Source: Paraphaeosphaeria minitans (Eukaryota; Ascomycota; Dothideomycetes; Pleosporales; Didymosphaeriaceae). Taken from it: 64,000 bases of DNA. The stretch is from contig WJXW01000013.1 in the NCBI GenBank assembly GCA_015832175.1, forward strand, positions 1,178,001 to 1,242,000. The letters are read 5' to 3'. Of this stretch, positions 50,410 through 60,896 are shown in pieces (the first letter of the stretch is position 1; every line of letters begins with the position of its first letter). Under the pieces are notes generated by a model. It ran no database searches and was not told the origin of the DNA. It saw nothing but the letters and a program-made list of their open reading frames with translations. The translations under genes were made by a program, and so were the position numbers.

Positions 50410-52193
50410 TCACAGCTTGAATGGAAGCTTCTGTACACCGTCCCGAGTACTAATCGTCTTCCAGTCACTTGCTTCCTCCCACGCCAGGGCTGCATTTAAG
50501 ATCTTCTGTTCTTGCCACAATCCTCCCACAATTTGCATTCCTACCGGAAGCCTTGTGTTAGCCTCTTCGTGACTTGGAGCGAACCCGACAGGAAGTGACA
50601 TTGCTGGATGACCGGTAACATCGAATATCGCTGTGTTGATCGTGATACCCATGCTCGGCTTCAAAGCAGCCATAATTGAGTCCCCCTGCTTCCACTCTAT
50701 GTTTGAAGGCGCAACGAAAGGCGTGGTAGGCATAACAATGATATCATATTCCTCAAATAGCTTCTCATACGAGTCGCGAATCTGTTGAGCGATGTTCATG
50801 GTTTTGGCATAGAGGCCTGGATAATTCTTCATAAGCGAAAGACCATTGATCATCGTGTTCTTGGTGGATGGGAAGAGCTTCTGGAAGCTTGCGCTGGTCC
50901 AGGGCTGGCGAGCAGCTTCGTACTCGGTGGAAAAAAGTCCGCGTCGGCCGTGCGCAAAGCCCATCAGGCCGAGTGTGCCAGCAATCCTCGCCTGGATCGT
51001 CCAGATTGCGGGACCTTCGTGGTGCAGGGGAAGAGAAACTTGCTGAAGCGTAGCCCCAAGTTTCTCGAAGACATAAGCAGCATCCATGACTGTTTGCTTC
51101 ACCACAGGATCCACCAGCCGATGTTCAAATCCTTCAACCAGGACCCCTATCTTGAAGTTTTCAACGGAACCTAGTAGCGATTTGGAAAAGGTTGTCGAGC
51201 CGTAAAGAGGAGCACCGAGAGTCCGGTCGTCGTAATCATCCTTGCCACTAATAGCATCTAGACACAGGGCAACGTCTCTCACATTCCTCGCGATTGGGCC
51301 AGCATGGTCATTGATAGCGTCTGAAGAGCTGATCCCAGTGTAGGGTACGAGCCCGCTGTCGATGAAGTCAGCATCTCATAACAGCAATATGTTTTTGCAA
51401 AACATACTGTGTTGGCTTTAGTCCGACACCTGCGATTTGAGTCAGCAAAGTCTGACTTGAAGAGTGTTCAGGGGGTGAGGACATACAGCCACAAAATGAC
51501 GAAGGCACACGAATGCTACCACCCTGGTCGGCCCCGATTGCAATATCAACCAGCCCCCCTCCAACCAATGCCGAACCGCCAGATGTACTGCCACCGGCCG
51601 AGTATCCCTCTGCGTAAGGATTATGCACGGTTCCCTGCGCACTGGTGTACGAGGATGTGGAGTTGCAGAAGTTCTCACAGATTGTCGTGCCTACGATGTC
51701 CGCGCCCGCTTCCAAAGCACGTGTGACCACCGTAGCATCTGCACCAGGGGTCCATGCCGGGATAGCATCGGTACCGAAAAACTGCGGAATGCCGGCAACC
51801 GCGACATTGTCTTTGAGACACACCGTTTTTCCTTTCAACAGTGACCCTTCCTGGTTACCTTGGATCGAGAACTTATGTGCCCAGGCGGCGCCATAATCCT
51901 GGTCTCGGAAAGATGGGCGCACTACGTCCCTCCGCGGATATTTTTCGGTATTCGCTCGTGCTGTGTAGTCTGGCAAAGCAAGAACATGTTCGGCAACATC
52001 GTGCACTGCTGCTAACAATTGTCGATAATCACTTGAGTCTCGAGTCGATATGCCCTCGGCGATGCCGATGTTCGCTAGAAGCAGTTCGGCCTCGCCTTCT
52101 GGTATAGCATCGTCGCTTGACTGGCAATCAGAACCTGGAATGCATATGGGTCGGACCGACGAACCTCAAGGATGAATCGAAGAACACTGACAT
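50410..52193 (-). CDS. Amidase signature family hydrolase
   Basis: It would hydrolyse a carboxamide to acid plus ammonia. The best model has exons 52165-52193, 51487-52115, 51408-51429 and 50410-51355 (541 aa; phases consistent). The 22-bp third exon is supported because it rebuilds the family sequence CVGLKPTHGLVPYTG exactly. The Ser-Ser-Lys triad is present: VCLKDNVAVAG (Lys), GGSTSGGSA (cis-Ser) and IGADQGGSIRVP (nucleophile Ser). No signal peptide is seen. The first, tiny exon has a weak donor (GTTCGT) and is the least certain part; no ATG exists in frame downstream of the preceding stop without it. It resembles HxnN in class and in being near an imidase-like gene. Confidence 0.87.
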
Positions 52194-52708
52194 TTTAGTT
52201 TAATCGTTTTTATAATGAAGTGCAGGTCATACAATGTTCAGATTGATATACCAAAGAGGAACGGCATTTGAGATACCGCTGCGCTGTGACCAATGGGGAG
52301 CGCATTTCTCAAAAGTGGGGTCTTCGAATTGGAGTCGGCGAGTTCCGCCTCCAACCGACTCCAACGGTGGCGAAGCTGCATCTCGCGTCGGGCAATCCGC
52401 CCGCAAAGGACCTATTGGAGGAATACCATATGGTCAAGCTGCGAAACGAGATTACGACCATAATTAGGCGGGCATTCAGTGCTACTCACTACCGCATAAT
52501 CTCAGATAGAACCAGACGAAAATAGAGCTTGGCATTAAATACGATTGTATAATTATATTCTACAGAGATGTGGCGATTGTTAGAACAGCTATCTAGCCCT
52601 ACATAGCGCGAGCTCATTGGATACTCTACTCGCCCGGTTCAGACTGGGAAATTGAGACTATGCGGTAGACGAAGACTGCATTCAGGTAGCATACGCTACT
52701 ACAGACAT
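52194..52708. promoter_or_regulatory. Amidase upstream region with four TTGGAG/CTCCAA sites
   Basis: This lies between the amidase start and the 3' end of the alcohol dehydrogenase gene. Sites are TTGGAG at 52329-52334, CTCCAA at 52349-52354 and 52359-52364, and TTGGAG at 52415-52420. A GATA-type AGATAG lies at 52504-52509. No gene was found here. Confidence 0.55.
52329..52364. promoter_or_regulatory. Palindromic and paired CTCCAA operator-like site
   Basis: TTGGAGTCGG (52329-52338) is the exact inverted complement of CCGACTCCAA (52355-52364), separated by 16 bp, and a further CTCCAA starts at 52349. The two direct CTCCAA copies are 10 bp apart. The whole site lies 136-171 bp upstream of the amidase ATG. 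Confidence 0.55.
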
Positions 52709-53941
52709 TCATTGCTTTATCTGGACCACCAGGCGTCCCTTCATTGCTGGATCCGTGTATTTTGCGATCAAAGTCGGGATTTCATCGAAAGAGACTGAGG
52801 TGACATGGGACAGAATGTTGTGTTCAGCCACAACTTTCAACATCTCTTCCACTTGTTCCCTGCCAGCCACATACACGCCTCGAATGGTCAGTTCATGGAA
52901 AACAATGGGTTCCGTGTCAAACTGCCATCTGTCCTTCGGCAAACCGACTGGAACCATTACACCTCCGTTGCCGAGCTGCCGCAGACTCCAGGTATTCGCC
53001 GGTACAGAATCCGTACAGACAACAATCCCTGCAAGGCCTTCGCCCGCTGTGAAGTCCAAAATCTTGTCTGAGGCGTCCGAGAGCGAGGAGTCTACTACCA
53101 GATCCGGCCTTAGGTTTGAAGAGACTTCCGCTGCTAGCCTGCGGCCTTCAGGTCTGTTGTCTATAGCTACCGTCTTAAATCCCATGGCTTTTGCGAATTG
53201 AATCCCCAGCTGTCCAAGACCGCCTATGCCCACGATTGCGACTGTTTCGCCAGGCTGGACCTCCGGCTTCAGCTTCTGAAGTGCACCCCATACTGTCGCC
53301 TTCGTTGCTGTCAGTGGCCGAAATACAAAGTGGCAGCCAAAGACTTACGCCCGCGCACATGAGAGGTGCACCTTGTTCAAAAGACACCTTTTCAGGTAGA
53401 TGAACAGTGGTCTGAGTGCACATAAAGAGTCAGTGAAGAAACCTTCGCCTGCATAAAGAGTGGCGCACAGCTGGGTCGGCGATCATGTACTCCGCAAAGG
53501 CTCCATCATGCTTGAAGCCAGCCATTTCTCTCTTCTCGCAAAAGCGAGGATCAGTGCACCCTTTCCTTTGAATATATTGTAGGCAACCAACACACTCCCC
53601 GCAGGCCTTCTTGAAATTCAACACACCCACGCGGTCGCCTATCTTCCATGAACCCTTGGCGCGGGCGCCAATTCGCACGATTTTGCCAGCAGGCTCGTGG
53701 GAAGGGATCATTGGTAGTTCCGCTTGGAATTGACCCTGCCAGACCTGAAAGTCAGAATGGCAGAATCCTGCAGCGTGAACCTCGATAAGCAGGTCATTGT
53801 CGCTGCATTGTGGAACCGGCTGGGAATTCAGCTGGTATGGCTTGTTGAACTTGACTGTGTCAGATTTGCTCAACCCTGCATGAAAGTGGCAGTTCAATTT
53901 ACCTCTGCGATTTGAGCAGCGCGCATATGCGGTGATGTCAT
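52709..53941 (-). CDS. Zinc-dependent alcohol dehydrogenase (MDR family)
   Basis: It is an NAD(P)-linked alcohol/aldehyde oxidoreductase of the AdhP-like branch. Exons are 53903-53941, 53469-53849, 53349-53411 and 52709-53299 (357 aa; every exon is a whole number of codons). The first intron must end at TCAAG to give AAQIAEFNKPYQL. Catalytic zinc ligands: FCHSD and the His of PSHEPAG. Structural zinc: the Cys cluster CGECVGCLQYIQRKGC. Cofactor loop: GIGGLGQLG. A second possible start is the Met at 53926, whose product would begin MRAAQIAEF. It is divergent from the deacetylase-fold hydrolase, with shared CTCCAA-type sites between them. The substrate is unknown. Confidence 0.9.
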
Positions 53942-54433
53942 CGTTAACGCGTGAAAATTGATGGCTAGATGGCGAGTTAAAGGGAGTCTCGGAACGAATA
54001 ATGGCTCTCACATTTTAGTTGGATTCTGGGTGGCAATCCTGAATTACGACTTCTCCGGGATACATCTGATGTGCACATACGGTACTCTTGCCATTTTCGC
54101 GAGCCCTGGGTTGACTCAATTCGCTTGTTGGAGCAAGTTGGAGACTGCTGCGCGTGATAAGGCTCAAGCGCGCAAGGTGGAGTAACTAAGGTAGGTAGGG
54201 ATCCGATCGCTGGGCCCTGGACAGTCCTCCGGACCGGCAGCTTTGCCCAGCGCCATCGGCTCCACTGTATTTTGAACGCATCTGCCCCGCGAAGACGTGC
54301 AGTAGGTATTGATGCTTCTCTTAGTAAGGACGACTTAGAAACTCATCACTCTCACCTTCAATTGCTACTCCCTAAGTTTTTGCCTTGCATCTTTCCTCAG
54401 CACAAAGCCTCGAAGCCTAAAGAATTCACAATC
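53942..54433. promoter_or_regulatory. Divergent promoter, alcohol dehydrogenase / deacetylase-fold hydrolase
   Basis: This 492-bp spacer has paired TTGGAG at 54128-54133 and 54138-54143. A GATA-type TGATAA lies at 54155-54160, only 12 bp away. Adjacent specific and GATA sites would allow induction gated by nitrogen status. Confidence 0.55.
54128..54143 (+). promoter_or_regulatory. Paired TTGGAG sites, 10-bp step
   Basis: Two direct TTGGAG copies are separated by 4 bp, the same step as the pair at 52349/52359. They lie about 190-200 bp from the alcohol dehydrogenase ATG and 290-305 bp from the hydrolase ATG. Confidence 0.55.
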
Positions 54434-55644
54434 ATGGGCAAGAAACGGGTATTGATATCGTACGGTGTTGATGTAGATGCTGTTGCAGGGTGCGTACATA
54501 TCTACGTATTTAGAATGATGTTCGCAAAGTTTTGACTATCCATTAGGTGGCTGGGCTCCTATGGAGGCGAGGACAGCACCAGCGACATCAGCCGCGGGCT
54601 ATGGGCCGGCACTGTCGGTACGCAACGCCTGTTGAAGATGTTCGCCAAGCATGACATCAAGACAACATGGTTTATACCTGGACACAGCTTGGAAACCTTC
54701 CCTGAGGATATGGCCGCGGTTCGTGATGCGGGGCACGAGATTGGATTGCATGGCTACAGTCACGAAAATCCTGTGGATATGACTCTTGAGCAACAAAGGG
54801 ATGTCTTAGATAAGACGTATCGCATGCTCACAGAATTTGCGGGAAAGCCTCCGCGAGGGAGTGTAGCGCCTTGGTAAGCGTTCAATCCTCAACGGTCTCT
54901 AGGATTCATGTAGGTCTAATTTTGGGACATCAGGTGGGAAACAAGTCAAGAAGGCGCGGAGCTGCTGCTATCATATGGGATTGAATATGATCACAGCATG
55001 AGTCATCACGACTGCCAGGCCTATTATCTGCGCACGGGAGATTCGTGGACCAAAATTAATTACTCCAAGAAGGCTGCAGAATGGATGAAGCCGCTCGTCA
55101 AGGGCCAAGAAACCGGCCTCGTAGAGATCCCAGCGAACTGGTATATCGATGTAAGGCTTTTTTGGAAGTCTGATTGGCACAGAACACTGACCGAAATAGG
55201 ATCTACCTCCAATGATGTTCATCAAGGCTTCTTCGAACAGCCATGGTTTCGTCAATGCGCGCGATATTGAAGACATCTGGAGAGATCACTTCGACTACTT
55301 CTACCATGAATACGATGACTTCATCTTCGTAAGCCACGATAACTCTCTGGAGATGGCGTTCCTTTGACTAACTTTGCCAGCCTATCACTGTCCATCCCGA
55401 TGTGTCCGGGCGACCACATGCACTGCTGATGCATGAGAGGTAATGATGAAATGAGATAGTGGATTAAATAGCGTGCTGACTGTATTTCAGACTGATCGAA
55501 CACTTCAAGAAACACGAAGGGGTAGAGTTCGTCACAATGGAGCAGATATGCGACGAATTTAAGAGCAATAATGCACCGCCAGAAGGAGCTTTGATGCCGG
55601 CTGAGCCTGGTGTAAAGTTGAAAGAACCTCCAGTCAGCAGCTAG
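54434..55644 (+). CDS. Polysaccharide-deacetylase-fold hydrolase, possible cyclic imide hydrolase
   Basis: Six exons are 54434-54489, 54547-54873, 54934-55150, 55200-55328, 55381-55439 and 55491-55644 (313 aa, phases consistent). The fold is the NodB/PgdA barrel: [13 protein letters not shown] carries the first metal Asp, LHGYSHENP is the HxxxH metal motif, and [15 protein letters not shown] and [10 protein letters not shown] follow. It lacks a signal peptide and the usual TFDDGP of chitin deacetylases, and it has the [14 protein letters not shown] segment of the HpPgdA-like cytosolic branch. Members of this branch hydrolyse cyclic imides in bacteria, and A. nidulans HxnM is a cyclic imide hydrolase. 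Function is inferred; a carbohydrate substrate is less likely. Confidence 0.8.
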
Positions 55645-56687
55645 TGTTAGATACAAAGGCACCTGTAAATAACCCGGGGGAGCTCTGCCAGTCGTACATA
55701 TCAACCTCTAAGACCGTGAGATGTGTTGGTTGAGAACGGAGCGCGCCTCATCACGCCCAACGCGTTGAAACTCTGAAGACCCTCTTCTACATGTTACAAC
55801 ACCGCGCGGCTCCCATTTCGTATCGACATGAAAGTTGGCTTTAGTTATAATCAACGATGAGCTCCAAGAACCAATGTCTACTGGGTTGTCCTGTGCTCCA
55901 TAGATTGCTCTGTGTATCAAGACTGGCATTGCACAGGTTCTTATGTACTTTCACCAATATGGAACGAATCGTAAACGCTCATCGGATAGGCTCGCCACAG
56001 CGATGGACGCGTCCCTATACCCCCTGGGAGGTGAAAGGCCTTAAGCCTTTGGACGTAAATCAATACTACTGCTACTGCTACTACTACTCATCGGATAGGC
56101 TCTGCATGATATCACCCCGACGTTTGAGGAAGCGAAATTAGGCTTCTCGTTGCTTTTTTAATATTTTCAAGTCTCTCCAGGATAGGGCACGAATAGCTGT
56201 TGTTCAGTATCTGGCAACAATGGCCCGAGTGAAGGTTTGACAGATACGCTCCACGCGGTCCGGGATGCCCCAGCGAGGCGAGATGACCCAGCTTACCGGA
56301 CTGACACCGATATTAGGCGACACTTCGGCATGATGGGGCAGTGCCACTTTGATACGTGGAGCAACGTGCTGTTGGGTCGCGGCATAATCGGAGGTGCCAG
56401 GCATTCCTATCTCGACGCTAGCGAGTGGATATTTACCCCAACCCCCAACACGATGGGGCTTGTGGGTCGGAACCATGCATCCCCAGAATTTAAGATACCG
56501 CGTGTTATCAGGCCAAGGTTATGGGCCTCCCGAATTATCAATGTAATATGACCCGATATACCAATAGAGGTGGGTGCATATATATATCGACTTTGACGTA
56601 CACTGTCAATTACCAGCGCGGTACCAAAACTACATCATCTGCTGCTCTTTCACAACACACTGCAGAATTTTCGGGAAATTTATCATC
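55645..56687. other. Long intergenic region upstream of the permease
   Basis: In about 1 kb no frame has convincing coding character. A 16-bp direct repeat, CTCATCGGATAGGCTC, is at 55978-55993 and 56087-56102, and a CTACTG/CTA microsatellite lies at about 56063-56087. One isolated CTCCAA lies at 55862, and TGATAA (minus strand) at 56505-56510. A polyadenylation region and the permease promoter are expected here. Confidence 0.5.
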
Positions 56688-58370
56688 ATGTCGACTGAGA
56701 AGTCGCATGACATTGTTGAGCCTGCTCCGAGCCATGACAACTTTTCCATCGAAAAGATCGATCTTGAGAACGAAGGAGAGGTCTTCAAGCGTGGAGAGGG
56801 ATACGAGGACTTCCGCACAGTTGGATGGATACAGACCACAATTATATTCACGAAGCGTACGACCCATCTATTCCATTGATCCTCGTTGCTTTTCGCTCAG
56901 AATTGCTTTCCTATGTTATCTCATGACGAGTGTTGCTGTAGCCAAACTTTGATTGAACATCATACTGACCACTGCCGCATACAGTCATCTTTGCAACGGG
57001 TGTCTTGACGATTCCATCCGCCATGTACACGCTGGGTGCCTTTCCCGGTAGGTATAACTCTGCTGATAACCTGATAAACTAGTGCTAAGGGCTCTAGGCG
57101 CCATCAATGTTCTCGGCTGGCAGTTCCTCAACACATATTGCGCTCAGGTCCAAGGTCGATTCCGTCACAACCACGCTGGCTGCCACAGTATCGCGGATAT
57201 GGGCAATCTCGTTGGCGGAAAAATAGTGAGAGAGCTGACGGGTATACTCTTCCTCGTTGCCTTCATTCTTGTTGGAGCTTCGGGAATTGTGGGTACATCC
57301 ACAGCGCTTAATGCCCTCTCCAACCACTCGCTCTGCACAAACTATTTCTCGATCATCGCAACTTTCATGGTATTCGTCGCTGGAAGCCCGAGAAAATTTG
57401 AGAAGATCGCTTGGGTAACCTGGGCTGGGTTCCTTTCGGTCTTCATTGCCATCTTCATTGTCGTGTAAGTGGTACTCCGAGTAGTCTGAACAGTGCAAAA
57501 CAGTGCACTAACGTTGTCTCAGCGTCGGTGTCACTACACTCGACCGTCCAGCAGCGGCTCCTCAAACCGGCGAATTCGACTTCGGCTACCACGTAATTGG
57601 CCACCCTACATTCGCTGCCGGCATGGTAGCCGCGTCCACAATATTCTGCTCCGGTGCTGGAACAGGTGCTTTCTTGCCTGTTATGAGCGAGATGAAGAAT
57701 CCAAAGGACTACAAGAAGGCTGTAAACTGGTGCATGGGGTTCGTAACCGCTGCTGTAAGTTTATCCACGATACCATATTCAACTCGGCGTCGCTAATTGT
57801 ACATAGTACCTCAGCTTCAGTATTGTCGTTTACTGGTACTGCGGCAAGTGGGTAGCTTCCCCATCGCTTGGTAGCGCCGGTCCTCTGATCAAGAAAATCG
57901 CATACGGCATCGGAATTCTGGGTCTCATGGTGTCCGGCGCGTTGTTCAACCACGTCAGTGCAAAGTACATCTTCGTTCGAGTCCTCCGAGACTCGAAACA
58001 TCTCCAAGCCAACTCCTTCGTCCATTGGGGCGTCTGGCTTGGAACTCTTGCCGCCGTCAACGTTGTCGCTTTTCTGATCGCCTCTGGTGTACCCATCTTT
58101 AACTACCTCCTCAGTCTTGCCGGTAGCCTTGCCTTCGCCCCACTTGCGCTTGGTCTTCCAGGCTGGCTTTGGATTTACGACCACAAAGATTACTGGAAAG
58201 GCACATGGATGCAGAAAATTCTGTACGGACTGCACGTGCTGATGATTATGATCTCCCTCTTCCTGTGCATCGGCGGAACGTATGGTGTCATCGTCCAAAT
58301 CATGGATGCTTACAAGGATGGAAGCATTGAATCCGCCTTCTCCTGTGCGGACAACAGTAACTCGTCCTAA
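56688..58370 (+). CDS. AAAP-family neutral amino-acid permease, Mtr-like
   Basis: It is a plasma-membrane proton-coupled amino-acid transporter of the Aa_trans family. Exons are 56688-56856, 56985-57047, 57098-57464, 57523-57754 and 57807-58370 (464 aa, phases consistent). After a hydrophilic N-terminus (FKRGEGYEDFRTVGW) come about 11 spans. Characteristic stretches include VLTIPSAMYTLGAFPGAINV, HNHAGCHSIADMGNLVGG, VGVTTLDRPAAAPQTG and GHPTFAAGMVAASTIFCSGAG. These match the fungal group that includes Neurospora mtr. The first intron (128 bp) is longer than its neighbours. It may serve the adjacent catabolic genes by importing their substrate, but it lacks paired CTCCAA sites upstream. Confidence 0.9.
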
Positions 58371-58629
58371 AGGAGCGGTACGATTAGACCTCTTTCTAGC
58401 TAGCAATAGAAAATTCCATGACCTTTGCTCCACTAGCGAGACAATATCATTGATCACGATGTTGCAAAACTCAGGCATTCGATGGAGCATGCTAAAGAAA
58501 TGCTAAGTGTAACTTCGTGTCCATTCAAGCATCCCAAAGCTCACAACAACGTCTTCTCACTGTCTGTTTCCTCCCTGAATCCGCATATTACACATACGCA
58601 ATGTACGCCGCTCTATCTGTGATTCAATA
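58371..58629. other. Convergent intergenic region, permease / oxygenase
   Basis: This short spacer lies between two 3' ends. Nothing was recognised. Confidence 0.55.
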
Positions 58630-59733
58630 TCAATGATTCTTCTCGACGATCTCCTTCGCAAAAGCCGCAAAGTCCCTCTTGTCATCCACCATCTCCCAGA
58701 GGTTCGGCTGCGTAAAGACAGCCAACGTGTTCCTAGCCACCTTTCCTCCTACCCCGGCGCCTGTACCCCGGACGAAATGCGGCACTGCCTTGAACTTACC
58801 CTTTGTGATGATCTCGAGGGCCTCTCCTGTCTGGAAAGCCAGGCAGTCGCGCGGAACAGCAACTTTTGTGACGGCTCCTGTTCGCGAGTGGATATACAAC
58901 CCCGCTTTGTGATCTGGCGAGCACTCCAGTTCTGTGAGCGGAGCGAAATATGAGCCAGTCCGAGGCGGATGCGCAGCCTCGTCAACGAACATGGCAGACG
59001 TTAGGCCAGTAAGACAGCCGTGATCAAGATGGGTGGCACACCAGTCGTCTTCATCGCCGTCTTGGGGGTCTCCTTCCTTAGGAAAGTAGTGCAGCAGCCG
59101 TGCCTTGGTACTGACGCTCGTCTTGACAACGTGCTCGAGGTAGGCGTTTGTGTAATCTGGGATATTTGCCTCGGCGTACTTGTCGCAGGCGCGTGCTACC
59201 AGGGCGGCGATGTCGATGATGAGAGTGCAAAGCTCATTGAAGGTGTCTTCAAAGTCAGGGAGAAGGTCTTTGGACGGCCACACATTCGGTGCAGTATACT
59301 CAGAGAAAGAAGGGTACGTTTCCGCGACGGTGGCTTGTTGGGCAGGAAAGAGTGGAGAGCAGTTCACGTAGTACGAGCCCTTCAGGGTGTCGTAGCGTCC
59401 GTCCTTGAGAGTCTCCTTTCCGAGTGACCAGCCGACCAGCCATTTTGCTGCTGGCGATTCGAGCTTCTCCAGTTCATCTTTGGGTAGGCTAGCGAGTGCG
59501 GAGGAGTAGGAGAGCAGGCGGTGTCTCAGGGAGTGGAATTTCTCAGGGAGGCCCTTCACAACGAGTATACCAAGAGACGAGGGACCGAATGCTTCCTCCA
59601 GGGAAGAGAATCCCACCTTGTCTGATGTTGGTCAGCATGAGATGGTAGTAAGTGATGTGATGGTGGGCGCACTATTGTTCAGATGGTGCAGACTCACCGT
59701 GACGGCACTCTGCTGGGGTGTCGGGTCAGTCAT
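58630..59733 (-). CDS. 2-oxoglutarate/Fe(II)-dependent oxygenase, clavaminate-synthase-like
   Basis: Exons are 59698-59733 and 58630-59616 (340 aa; 81-bp intron). The double-stranded beta-helix iron site is visible: His and Asp in CATHLDHGCLTGL, a later His in AVPHFVRG, and the 2-oxoglutarate-binding Arg in ARNTLAVFTQPNLWE. No signal peptide is seen. It belongs to a conserved fungal group whose substrate is unknown to me. The nicotinate pathway of A. nidulans has a 2OG oxygenase (HxnY), but this protein does not look like the isopenicillin-synthase type usually meant there. Its promoter lacks CTCCAA sites, so it is probably not part of the cluster. It is divergent from FRG1. Confidence 0.82.
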
Positions 59734-59990
59734 GGTGCCGGCTCGCTCTGCAGTACCTACTTCGTAACATCAAGCAGTGGCCACATTCCACACATTCACG
59801 CTTTATTTGCACTCGCACCTCGCCGCGAAAGATATCCACGCACACAGCCGCAGCCGCAGCCGCACACCACCTGCCCGCCTCGGCTAGCGCGTATTCTGCC
59901 GGACTTCTCCGCCGGAGCATCCCGCACGCATTACCTCATCCGTGCGCGCTCGACGTCGGACGCGCCCACACGCGCCCACACGCGCTCAGC
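59734..59990. promoter_or_regulatory. Divergent promoter, oxygenase / FRG1
   Basis: This 257-bp spacer has a short CCGCAG triplet array near 59845-59870 and CGCGCCCACA repeats near 59961-59985, just before the FRG1 ATG. Confidence 0.5.
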
Positions 59991-60855
59991 ATGGTCAAGC
60001 CGCTTTCGTTCAAAGGAGACAAGAAGGTCAAGAAGCGCAAACGCGTCGCCGACGATGCCAGCGGCAACCCGGATGTCCGCGCGACCAAGGCGCTCACTAC
60101 AGTGTCGACATGGGCCACGGATGCTACCCAAGAAGACGACTCATGGGTGAGCGCCGACGCGCCCTCCGACATCTCGGGACCCATCATCGTCGTACTGCCA
60201 ACTGAGCCGCCGACGTGCCTGGCCTGCGACGCCAATGGCAAGGTTTTTTGCAGCCCGCTCGAAAACTGCGTCGACGGCGACCCGGCCACCAGCGAACCGC
60301 ACGATGTGAGGCAGGTCTGGGTGGCCACCAGAGTCGCCGGCACTGAGTCCTTCAGCCTGAAGGGCCACCACGCCCGGTACGTGCCTTACGGGACTGCATC
60401 ATGCAGGGCATAAGCTGACCACGGACAGCTATCTTGGCTGCGACAAGTACGGCATCCCGAGCGCGACATCTACGGCCATCTCGCCCGCCGAGTCCTTCAC
60501 CATTATTCCCGTGCCCGACAACCCCTCCACCTTCGGCCTGCAGACGGCGCGCAACACGTTCCTCACCATCGATGACTCAAAGACGAGTGGGCCCGATGTG
60601 CGCGGCGACGCCGAGACCATCACCTTCAACACCACCCTGCGCATACGCATACAGGCGCGCTTCAAGCCGCGGCACAAGGTCGCCAAGGCCGAGAAGGCGC
60701 TGGAAAAGATCAGCAAGAAGGAGCTCGAGGACATGATCGGCCGGAGGCTGGACGACGACGAGGTCAAGAAGCTGAGGAAGGCGCGAAGGGAGGGCACCTT
60801 CCACGAGGTTTCGCTGGCGTATAAGGTCAAGACTAGCCACGACAAGTATGCTTAA
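59991..60855 (+). CDS. FRG1: FRG1-like nuclear protein
   Basis: FRG1 is an actin-bundling, RNA-associated nucleolar protein in animals, linked to spliceosomes; the fungal role is little known. Exons are 59991-60376 and 60429-60855 (270 aa, phase consistent). A basic nuclear signal, KKVKKRKR, lies at residues 11-18. A beta-trefoil FRG1 domain follows: SLKGHHARYLGCDKYG, then ESFTIIP and NTFLTIDDSK. The C-terminus is Lys/Glu-rich (KISKKELEDMIGRRL...). Length and layout match the family. It converges with the PRX-like gene 42 bp downstream. Confidence 0.9.
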
Positions 60856-60896
60856 TACCAAATCCGTTCTTCACAGGCGCTTCCGCCTCTTGCAAA

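Noticed and set aside
56237..56551. 104-codon plus-strand open frame upstream of the permease
   Set aside because: It has no recognisable domain and is overlapped by another long frame on the opposite strand. It is treated as chance.
58630..59733. 2OG oxygenase as the HxnY counterpart inside the cluster
   Set aside because: It lies beyond the permease, its promoter lacks the CTCCAA/TTGGAG sites, and its sequence style differs from isopenicillin-synthase-type dioxygenases.
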